A stretch of 30,267 nt of DNA from Glomus cerebriforme. Its lineage: Eukaryota > Glomeromycota > Glomeromycetes > Glomerales > Glomeraceae. Shown piece after piece: positions 19,939-28,739 of this stretch; the first letter of the stretch is position 1, and every line of letters begins with the position of its first letter. The stretch lies in the NCBI GenBank assembly GCA_003550305.1, contig QKYT01000043.1:70692-100958 (forward strand), written 5' to 3'. Both the position numbers and the translations under genes were made by a program. A model generated the notes under the pieces. It was not told the DNA's origin. It searched no databases and saw only the letters and a program-made list of their open reading frames with translations.

Positions 19939-20158
19939 TAAAAGGAAATGAAGTTACATAAGATCTTAAAGCGGAAGATTTTGGATTTTAATTAGGTTAC
20001 ACAAAATTTATTCGCAATTATAAATTTGTGTAATGTTATACTATATTTAATTCCGGGCGGAATTGTTCAATAATGCCGGCCAGAATACTCAAGTCACGTG
20101 ATTATGACTTATGACGTATGACTTATGATAATAGAGTCATATGACTTATAACATGACC

Positions 20159-20167
20159 TTATCATAT
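20159..20167 (+). repeat. Left 9-bp target duplication of the inner element
   Basis: TTATCATAT immediately before TAGGGTGTCAC; an identical nonamer is at 22994-23002. Confidence 0.75.
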
Positions 20168-22993
20168 TAGGGTGTCACATCGAATAGTTAATCAAAACTA
20201 TGACAGTAACCTTTGATCATTTACTATGATCATATTTTTTAGTAAATAAATAAAGTTTAAAATAAATAGTATAATTTTACTATAAATTAATATTGAATCT
20301 CATTAATATTTTGAATCGTTTCTACTCCTGCATTTTCTTTTCTTGTTTGCTCATTTTTGTTGGAAAAGATTCCGCCGACCTATAAAAGTAATGTTACAAT
20401 GATAAATTTAAAATTATTAATCAATATAAATATTAATGTAATAAAATGTCATAAAATAATACGAAAATATACTAATTTTATACTAAACAACAGAAATTTT
20501 ATTGATTATCTAAAATATTTGACCGTAACTTTAATGGTCTAGCATTTGTGTGTATGTATGCAAAATTTGAATAAAAATTATGCAACTTTCATCTTGCAGA
20601 AGCAATTTGAAACCTAGAATTAACTGATTTATTTATTAACAGCAGACCTTTTTTACAAAAAAAAGCAATAGATTTTATTGGTAGTTTTCTTTATAAAGCA
20701 GGACAAGATTCAAATACATTAATTCAACATAATAAAGATTTACAAAAGCAAGTAGCTCAACTTGAAAAATCAAATGCTAAAAAGCTTGTAAAGATTCGCC
20801 AATTAGCAGGAACTATTTCACAATACAAGCACAAACAACATCAACATATATCAAAAATACGTGCCAAAACTTGCAAACCTTTATTAGCTAATCTTCAAAG
20901 TTTAAAAGCAAGTATTCAAACAATGATTATGAAAGACAAATGTCACTATACAACAAATTTTATCAATATAGTTACACAAGTATCACAAATTGGTCAAATG
21001 TCATTTTGGAATACTGCTCAAGCTATGTAGGTTTTTTAACTGGAGAAAGTTTACCATTGCCAATTTTATCTTAATCTATTATTCGATGGAATCAAGAAAT
21101 TAATGAGATTCATGTAAATCAAATTTTTAATCAAAATACTTTTTCAGAATTTTTTACTCTCAGAATAATGCTAGATGAATCAACATGAGGTCAGCACAAA
21201 ATATTTGTATTATGTATTACTTTCTGGAACTCAGAAAATGATAAGCCAGATTTTCAAGTATTGGAAGTGAAAGATTTAGCAACTTGTACAGGAAAATCAG
21301 TTGCTCAAGCAATATATGATATTTTTAATCATTTTAAAATAAAACTACAACAATGCTTTGTATGTGTTTTTGACAATACAAATTATATGAGCGGCAAATC
21401 TAAAGGTGCAATCTCTTTATTTAATAAGTTAAGTGATGCTAACTTATTTCAGATTCCCTGTGGGTTTCATATTGCACATATTATGATGAATAATTTTAAA
21501 GAAATTGCCTTTGGCAAGTTGCCTAGTATTAGTGGATTTTCACAAAAAGAACTTCCAGCAAATCTTTTATATTTGGCTTAGAATCTTCATGATGGCTATA
21601 ATAAAACAGATAAAGACAAGCCAATGGGAATTCAATCAGATTATATTCACAAACTTTATAAAGAACTATTTGGATATCAATTAACAAAATATCAACAGCC
21701 CATTTGATCAAGATGGCTTTATGAATTAATATGTGCCAAGCAATATTTAGAGTGAAGAGATATTCATATACAATTTATAGAATGGTTTTTATCACGTCTT
21801 AAGATCTAAAGAAAATACCAAAAGTGTACATTAAAAAATGGAAATTATTTCAGAATTGGCTTCATAATCCAATCCTTAATATTCAGATTAAATTACTAGT
21901 TCATTTCAAAAAAGACTTTTATTATCCAATGAACAAATTTCTTACAGGATATGATTCTAAATTACAATTACAATCAGTTCAAGATTCTGCACTAACAAAC
22001 TTTCTTCCTGGTCGACGTGCACATCAAATGTCTGATTTTATAGCTTGTACAATAATAAGACTTCAAAGTATTGTTAAAGATTCCTACTCATTTTTTAAAA
22101 CAGAGTTACTAGAAGGTACTGATTTGTTAAATGATAATCAAATAAATAAAATTATGCTGAATCTTGAACGTGATACTCAAAAGGTATTGGAACTTCATCA
22201 AAAATAGTTAAATTGTTGGTTGTATTTACCATTAAGTATTTGTCATCTAGATGGAAAGTATGGAAGAGAATTTGCACAAAGCTTTGCACATATTATTTTA
22301 GGGATAACTTTACTATCAGTACCTTTATTAAGAATTGTGTTATATGAAATTTCTTGAATTAGATATTGCTAAATGTGATGATGAATTCAATAACTTTGGG
22401 CTATCAGTTGCATTAAGAGATCCAATATTTTATTATGAATATTTCCAGTTTATTTAAGAACAAAAACCTCTAAATCAACTTTCCAAGATATTTGAATTTG
22501 TTAAAAATCAGATTTGGTATATTGTTGTTTACCAATAACAAATAAAAGGCCTCTTCAACAAATAGGATCTTAAAACTCATCCAAATATGACAAGTAACCT
22601 TCAGCAATCAAAATTGAGATTAACGAGTATACCATTTATTGAAATTGGCTGTAATTCTTTAGATTTAATGGAATTTTAGGCTAAAAAGTGTCAAAAACAA
22701 ATAAATGAATGAAGTTTAACTCAAGAAAATCTTGAAGATAATGAGCGTGAAAGGAAAGCAAATGTATTATTTAACAATTTATTTGGAAAATAATTAAAAT
22801 AATTTTAATTTAAAATTTGTTTTTTAGCAATTTATTATTTTAATGTATAATTTAAAATTTAAGTTCATAAAAGCAAACATTTGAAAATTTTCAAAAAATT
22901 GATCATTATATGTGTAACATGAAAAATCTGATCATAGTAAATGATCAAAAGTTGCTAACATATTTTTGATTAACTATTCGATGTGATATCCTA
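20168..22993. mobile_element. Inner DNA transposon (2,826 bp) nested in the outer hAT
   Basis: Left end TAGGGTGTCACATCGAATAG; the right end reverse complemented begins TAGGATATCACATCGAATAG. Similarity continues for about 75 bp (GTTAATCAAAA, then TTTGATCATTTACTATGATC on both sides), to about 20241 and about 22920. The flanking nonamers TTATCATAT are identical. It encloses one decayed transposase (20602-22792). The terminus looks hAT-like (YAGGG), yet 9-bp duplications and long ends are more usual for Mutator-like elements. Confidence 0.8.
20602..22792 (+). pseudogene. Transposase of the inner element, decayed (hAT-like RNase H fold)
   Basis: A 139-codon open stretch (20611-21027, no ATG near its start) is coiled-coil rich with QKQVAQLEKSNAKKLVKIRQ. 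After a frameshift near 21027 come ESLPLPILS, MLDEST-TGA-GQHKIFVL (first Asp) and, in 21261-21578, CVFDNTNYMSGKSKGAISLF (second Asp), PCGFHIAHIMMNNF and GKLPSISGF. TAG at 21579 then NLHDGYNKTDKDKPMG, SRWLYELICAKQYLE, and the block 21824-22207 with PGRRAHQMSDFIA and LNDNQINKIMLNLERDTQKV. Next LNCWLYLPLSICHLDGKYG, LSVALRDPIFYYEYF, and finally QIKGLFNK-TAG-DLKTHPNM, with a tail ending LFNNLFGK. Length is near 700 codons. TGA/TAG replace expected Trp or Arg at 20608, 21186, 21579, 21705 and 22563; the likely third acidic residue in the Q-I-E-G-L-F block reads Lys (22545-22547). An acceptor-like TCTTGCAG precedes 20600. Confidence 0.7.
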
Positions 22994-23002
22994 TTATCAT
23001 AT
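22994..23002 (+). repeat. Right 9-bp target duplication of the inner element
   Basis: TTATCATAT immediately after GATATCCTA, identical to 20159-20167. Confidence 0.75.
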
Positions 23003-23399
23003 GCCAACACTGATCTGGGATGATGGATTAAAAATCATTCAGATATCCTAACGGATCTATCCAGATATCCTTTGATAATCTCTATATATAGATATTTTTT
23101 TTCACCAAGTTATTCAGCTACTTAGATTCCATTAATTCTTTTTGCTAGTAATACGCTTTTCTTGGTGAGGTTATTTTGTCATTCTTTTTGTCAATTCTTT
23201 TTATTTCTTTTTACTAACAATATCTTTCTTTTAGATTCTTTTGGAAACTACAAATTTGACATTTCTAAATTATATTAACTTCTTTAAACAGTACAGAATT
23301 TATATGTATTATCATCCTTTAACAATATCTGGCCTTTTTAATGTATCTGCAAACTGTTTAGTTTGATTATGAAATCAGTCAAAAGTAATGCTGAGATAT

Positions 23400-23720
23400 A
23401 TAATTTTTTTCTTTTTTCTTTTTCTTTTTCTTTTTTTCTTGTAGCTAATTTTGTTCTTGTTTTCAGTTTTTCTACTACCTGGATTTTGGAGACAAGTTGG
23501 CTAACTTTTATTTTTTTTTTAATCCTTTTTTTTAGCTTTTTTTCAATTTTTTATTACTTGGATTTTAGCAACAAGTAGAAGATTTTTTTATTTATATTTA
23601 TATTTTTTTATATTTTTTTTTAAGTAATTTTGTTTTATTTTGTTTTTTCTTAGGTTTTTCAGTTCTTTTACCACTTGGACTTCAAAGACAATTTTTTTAG
23701 GTAATTGTATTTTTTATTTT
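23400..23720 (+). repeat. T-rich array with three exon-like LDFxD modules
   Basis: Within T-rich, intron-like sequence three related words occur: TACTACCTGGATTTTGGAGA (about 23473), TATTACTTGGATTTTAGCAA (about 23553) and TACCACTTGGACTTCAAAGA (about 23670). In the matching frame they read FYYLDFGDK, FYYLDFSNK and FYHLDFKDN. Each is preceded by an acceptor-like TTTTCAG/TTTTAG/CTTAG, and donors are poor. The two mini-exons in front of hAT #2 (17278, 17390) carry the same kind of peptide. They may be decayed repeated mini-exons of the outer element's gene. Confidence 0.45.
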
Positions 23721-23756
23721 ATTTTATTTTTGCTTTTTTTTTACTTTTGATATTAT

Positions 23757-24350
23757 ACTAATCAGTTTTTTCTTTTTTTCTGATAATCTTTTTTGTTCCA
23801 TTTCATTTCTATCATCCTTTTTNTTTTTCTTTTATTTTACATCATCCCTTTTCATTCCCTTTCATTCCCTTCATCACATTTTCATTTTCATAATCTTTTC
23901 GTCACATTTTTGTTTTTTATGATCCTCCATATCATATTTTCATTATCCCTTCATCGTATTTTTGTTTTTTATGATTCCCTTCATTACATTTTCATTTTCC
24001 ATGATTCCCTTCATAACATTTTTATTTTTTATGATTCTCCATATCATATTTTCATTTTCCTTAATCCTCCCATCATATTTTTGTTTTTCATGATCTCCTT
24101 CATCATATTTTCATTTTTCATAATCCTCTTCGTCCTTTTTGTCATATTTTTGATTTCACAATCTCTTTTGCCATGTTATCATTTTTCGTGATGCCCTTCA
24201 TCACATTTTCATTTTCCATAATCACATTTTTGTTTTTCATGAACTCCTTTGTTATATTTTCATTTTTCATGATTTCTTTCATCATATTTTCATTTTTCTT
24301 GATCCTCTTTGCCACATTTTCATTTTTCATGATTCCTTTTGCATCCTCAT
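23757..24350 (-). repeat. 30-bp minisatellite A (decapeptide repeat on the minus strand)
   Basis: About 16 degenerate copies of a 30-bp unit. On the minus strand a unit reads like ATGAAAAATGAAAATGTGAT, then GAAGGGAATC, that is M-K-N-E-N-V-M-K-G-I. A stop-free minus-strand run (24360-24142, 72 codons) contains VAKRIKKNENMMKEIMKNEN. An acceptor-like TTCTTTCTTAG precedes it on that strand (about 24376-24366). Matching sequence continues outwards to ACTAATCAG at 23757, shared with the opposite array at 25727. One N at 23823. Confidence 0.7.
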
Positions 24351-24379
24351 TGTTTTTCAAACCTAAGAAAGAATAAAAT

Positions 24380-25080
24380 TAGCAAAAAAGAATTACCATA
24401 TATCACTTTTTTTTGTGTAAGAATTGTTTCTTTTAAAGAAATAAAGAATACTGTATATAAAATTTTTTTAAAAATATTAAATTAAATTTAATTAATGGAC
24501 AATTCTAATGCTCACTGTGGTGAATTTCACCAGGTGAATCAGTAAAATTCACTATCGATAGTTCTGCATAACCAAAATTCATGAATCATGTGATATTTTT
24601 GTGGCGTATATGGCACTAACTAATGAAATTAATAAGCATTTTCATTTTTATTTAATGAACATTTATAGTAATTAAAGTTATGAATTTTTTCCAAATAATA
24701 AACATAATGTTCTTTTTTCTGTAACATTTTCATTGCTAATTATAATATAAAGAAAATGCATTTTAACTTATATTTTTCAAATAAAAAAATCCAGATGTTA
24801 AAATTTTCCTATTATATTTATTATATTTTAATGCTAACATTAAATATAAAGTCAGAATTTATTTACATTTAAATAAAGTATATCAGATATAAAAAAAAGG
24901 TTTCTTTTAATAATTAATTAAACAAGAAACTTATTTTGAACTTGTAAAGTTTTATTAATAAAAAGTATCTTTTTAACCCCACATACCATTCTCACTACCA
25001 ATTCATTAACAATTTTTACCTATAGCAATACATAAGGTATATAATCTGGTTTTAATTAATAATGAAGTTCACAAATTAAT
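24380..25080. other. AT-rich spacer between the two opposed arrays
   Basis: No reading frame or RNA gene seen. A near-palindrome GGTGAATTTCACC lies near 24519-24531, and a related GTGAATCAGTAAAATTCAC follows. Confidence 0.5.
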
Positions 25081-25087
25081 AATTTTT

Positions 25088-25735
25088 ATGATGGAAAAGA
25101 AATGAAAAGGATAATGAAAAATGACAATAATGATGAAAAATGAAATGGTAGTAAAGGGATGATGAAAGATAAAGTGGGTAGTGGCTATAAGGCAAAACTA
25201 ATTTAGGAATTCATCAAAAGATTTAGCACGAATATTAGAAGTGAAAGTAAAAAAGATGATGTAAAATAAAATAGGATAATGAAAAATAAAATGCCATGAT
25301 GAAAAGCAAAATGGATAATGTAAAATCATAAATAGGAGTGAAAAGAAATGATGAAAAACAAAATAGGAGTAAAGGGATGATATAACATGAAATGGAAATA
25401 ATGAGTAACAAAAAGGAAGCGAAGGGGATGATGTAATATAAAAAGAGAGCAAAGAAGTAGCAAAGGGAATGATATAATATGAAATGGGAGTGAAGGGAAT
25501 GATGAAAAACAAAAAGGGAGCAAAGAGAATGATTAAAAATAAAATGGAAGCGAAGGGGATGATGTAATATGAAATGGGTAATGAAAAACAAAAAGGGAGT
25601 GAAGGAAATGATTAATAGGAGTGAAGAAAGTGACAAAAAAACAAAAATAGAGTGAAAAAATAATAGAAAATAAATAAGAAGGAAGTGAAAAAAGATTACA
25701 AAAAGATTATAGAAAGAAAAGAAAGCCTGATTAGT
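25088..25735 (+). repeat. 30-bp minisatellite B, inverted relative to A
   Basis: Degenerate 30-bp units built on ATGATGAAAAACAAAAAGGG and AGCGAAGGGGATGATGTAAT. On the plus strand they read MMKNKKGAKR, MIKNKMEAKG and the like, clearly the same decapeptide family as array A on its minus strand. The outer end shares CTGATTAGT (25727-25735) with the reverse complement of 23757-23765. Arrays A and B thus form a large inverted repeat with a spacer of about 700 bp. Long minus-strand frames here are only the antisense of the repeat. Confidence 0.7.
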
Positions 25736-25739
25736 ATCA

Positions 25740-26205
25740 TTCTAGTAGTAGAAAATAATAAAACAGCCACAAAAAAGTGGTTCTACCTTAAGTTCCTTAA
25801 AACCATTTAAAATTATCATTATCTAAACAATATGCTGTAACAATATTACTTTTTTTCCTATTTTACCTTAAGAAGTCCATTTCAGTATCTTCCTAAAAAA
25901 AGAAAAAGATAAAAGAATATTAGCATTGTTCTTTAAGTCCAAATATTGAAAATCTCTCCTTTAAAATAACCTTCAGGAAAGGTTTATGTATATAAAAAAA
26001 ATACATTGCTAATGTTTTTATAAAACCTAAATAATAAAAAAAATGAAATTTAGTAAAGAAACAAAAAATAAAAAAGAAAAACAAAAGACAATTAAAAAAA
26101 CTTATTGCAAAAACAAAACAAACACTGTAAAGTTCAAATTCAAAAAATATTTCTAAAGATAAAAGAGAAAAGGAGCATTATTATAATTCTCCTAAAAATT
26201 AAAAA
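25740..26205. other. AT-rich stretch without recognisable feature
   Basis: A-rich sequence between minisatellite B and the tandem repeat at 26215. No frame longer than a few dozen codons and no recognised motif. Confidence 0.5.
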
Positions 26206-26214
26206 TATATAGAG

Positions 26215-26300
26215 TATCTAGATAATCTGAATAATCTGTCAAGATCTATCAGTTATACAGATAATCTGGATGATCTGTCAAAATCTATCAGTTATACAGA
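26215..26300 (+). repeat. About 42-bp tandem repeat interrupted by a MITE
   Basis: Two adjacent units contain ATCTATCAGTTATACAGATA. The start of the next unit (ATAATCTGGATGATC in the second copy) resumes as TAATCCAGATGATCC directly after the MITE at 26946. It is part of the subterminal repeats of the outer hAT element. Confidence 0.75.
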
Positions 26301-26947
26301 TACCATATTTTGCTGTTATAAAGCACCCCCGAAATTAAGCACCCCTGCATTTTAAATAGTATCTAAAATAAGCACCCTATAAAGTTTCGATACACATTTA
26401 TAAAAAATTGGAATGTAACAAATGTAACGCAAATGATGTAAACAATTATTTTATTTATTTATTAAAAGTGGCTTAGTTGCGAAAGTCTTATTTATTTAAT
26501 CTCAATAATCCTTTTCGCCAAAATCAACGAACTCACTATTACGCATGGAAAGATTTAACTCAATCTCAAAAAAAGAATCATCTTCTAAGGTGTTCGTTTT
26601 GAAATTATAAAGAATAATAAACTGCAATTAATATGCAAACAATACAAAATAAACATACATTAAGAAAAATTGCAGCTAGTTTAGCTTGTTTGCATATAGT
26701 AGCCTGTTTAACTTGTTTAACTTATCTTTGTTTAACAGTTTTTTTAACCATATTTTTTTGTAAAACATGAATAAAATAGGTTACGCATATGACTCACGTT
26801 ACGAGAAACACATGAGCATTATTATATCATCATTTGTTGTACCAAAGCAATTAGACGATCATTGTGATTATTGACGCAGTTAAAAAGTACCAAAACTAAG
26901 CACTCCTATAACAAAAAAAGGGTGCTTAATTATCGCAAAATACGGTA
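26301..26947. mobile_element. MITE (about 647 bp) with TA target duplication
   Basis: Left end TACCATATTTTGCTGTTATA; the right end reverse complemented begins TACCGTATTTTGCGATAATT, and both go on to AAGCACCC. The outer TA pair is the target duplication: joining ...ACAGA-TA to -ATCCAGATGATCC recreates the tandem repeat unit of the host element. This points to a Tc1/mariner or pogo-like family. Interior 26470-26600 has a plus-strand open stretch with HYYAWKDLTQSQKKNHLLRC, possibly a scrap of coding sequence. Confidence 0.75.
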
Positions 26948-27540
26948 ATCCAGATGATCCTTTACAGATATTCTCTAATTCTTTCATCTGATTCATTTAA
27001 AAAAATTCAATCCGGATAACCATAAATGGTAGATATCCATTCACGGATACAGATTGCGGATGAACAGGTTGAAATACTAAATTAATATTAATATTTATAA
27101 AGATTTTAGTGTAGTTAATTACAATTCCACAAATAAAAACAATAAAATGGAACCATATTTCTGGTTGTCAATTATCTGGGGGGTTAATCATTTTGATAAA
27201 ATTTCATGGCAATTTATTGCAAACCTGAACTACTGACTATCACAGGTAGAATGCTGTTCAATTGGACATATACCCGATTGATAACTATTAAAATAATTAG
27301 TTAACATAGTATATATATTAGATTAAACAAAAATTGGTGATCAATAAGGCATATACCTGATTAAATACAATATAAGTAATTGGATTGACCAATTTATAGT
27401 TATTTTATTAAGTGATCATTTAAACAAAATCAGCAACCCAATTTGTAATAATTTGTAAAATCGATCTTCATAAAATTTGGCTTAAATTCGGCTGATTTTA
27501 AAAAAATTTGACCTAAATTAGTAATGATACACAGTTTGAC

Positions 27541-27782
27541 TCATATTTGACCCTGCAGAATGATGGCTGAATTGCATACTAATTTTTATTAAAATTAAAC
27601 TTATATTCGACCTTGCAGACTAATGGTCAAATTATCACCGAATTATACACTAATTTTTATTAAAATTAAACTTATATTTGACCTTGCAGACTAATAGTTG
27701 AATTATCACTGAATTACGCACTAATTTTTATTAAAATTAAACTTATATTTGACCTTGCAGACTAATGGTTGAATTATCACCC
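27541..27782 (+). repeat. 71-bp tandem repeat
   Basis: A partial first unit (27541-27600), full units 27601-27671 and 27672-27742, and a partial third from 27743. The unit holds TTGACCTTGCAGACTAATGG and ends CTAATTTTTATTAAAATTAA. The related word ATGATGGCTGAATT occurs at both edges (27560 and 27807). The region 27088-27540 upstream is AT-rich with no gene. Confidence 0.85.
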
Positions 27783-27837
27783 TTTTTTAAACAAAAATAC
27801 AAAAAATGATGGCTGAATTACATGCTATAAAATAATA

Positions 27838-28215
27838 ATGCAACATGTTGTTTACTTCCAATATAATATTAAAATATCATTATCAGGTATATGTGTAGAA
27901 TGTATATCAATTAACATCGTTGAATCAAGCTATATATCGATTTATATCATCAAATCAAGCAGTTCTACTAACACTTATGACATTGGAGTCTCGTTAGCAG
28001 GTAAAGGTGTCAATTGTTCAGGATGTGATTCTAAAGAAGACATTTGTTCATGTGCAGCTTTTGTGCGTGAATCAACTATTTATTTATCACCTTTTGGTAA
28101 AAGTGGATTAGACATTAAAGAACTTGGAGTATTATATTTGTCTAAGATATCGGCTGCAATACGTTTTCTTTCTTTTTTTCATTTTGTTGATAAAAATTGT
28201 TATAAAGTTTGTTGA
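27838..28215. pseudogene. Coding remnant of uncertain strand
   Basis: The plus strand is open for 125 codons from an ATG (MQHVVYFQYNIKISLSG..., Cys/Ser/Ile-rich, no known domain). The minus strand, though broken, reads more like a natural soluble protein: KRIAADILDKYNTPSSLMSN, then after one frameshift VDSRTKAAHEQMSSLESHPE and LTPLPANETPMS, followed by TAA and TAG interruptions. I lean to the minus strand as the original gene and the plus frame as its shadow, but codon statistics or homologues are needed. Family not recognised. Confidence 0.3.
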
Positions 28216-28700
28216 ATAAAGTTATAATATACTTTGTTTTATGTATTTTTGTTTAATACTTTAAACTATAATTAATATCAACGGTGTTGGTTTGATATTT
28301 AGCTTTGATTTATTTTACTGATTTCTAACTACTTAATTGAGTTTAATTTTATTAATAGAATTATAAATAAAGGTGCAAAATGCATGTTAATTTACTGATA
28401 TTTGACTTTGATTATTTTAATTAATATTAATGTATATTTATCTTTTTATTAATATTGATTTGATAGTTTATTTGATTTTGATATTTAAAAATAGAAATAT
28501 ACCATATCAGTTTGGTTTTGGTTTAACTGATTGAAAGTTAATTTGATCTGAAAGTTTAAGAGAATTTGATANTCAATATCATTAATGATTGAAAGTCTAA
28601 TTTGATATGAAGTATAATAAATAGCATAAAAAAAAAGATATAAAAGGAGGACAAATTCTCTTGTTTCATGCAAATAAATATTCTCTTTCTTTTTTTTAAA
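28216..28700. other. AT-rich intergenic stretch
   Basis: Scattered TTGATATT/AATATCA words and one N (28572). No gene seen. Confidence 0.5.
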
Positions 28701-28739
28701 AAAAAAAAAAATATTTTGAAAATAAAAATATTTTGCAGA

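Larger units (their letters stand above)
19438..27079. mobile_element. Outer hAT-type element with 8-bp target duplication
   Basis: Left terminus TAGTGTTTCAACC (19438) and right terminus TAGTATTTCAACC (reverse complement from 27079) form the inverted ends. They are followed inwards by ATCCG/ATCTG-rich subterminal repeats (19450-19540, 23015-23075, 26210-27060). The flanking octamers AATTAATA at 19430-19437 and 27080-27087 are identical. The 5'-TAGTG start and the 8-bp duplication are hAT hallmarks. Total 7,642 bp. It hosts a nested transposon (20168-22993) and MITEs (19705-19938, 26301-26947); without the 2.83-kb and 0.65-kb insertions it would be about 4.2 kb. No transposase clearly its own was found in the remaining sequence. 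Confidence 0.8.

Noticed and set aside
23793..24376. Plus-strand frames resembling membrane proteins (Phe/Ile/His-rich)
   Set aside because: They are the antisense reading of minisatellite A; the minus-strand decapeptide is the coherent one.
25198..25636. Minus-strand frames of 65-133 codons rich in Phe, Ser, His and Ile
   Set aside because: They are the antisense of the lysine-rich 30-bp minisatellite B; the hydrophobic text is a by-product of the repeat.
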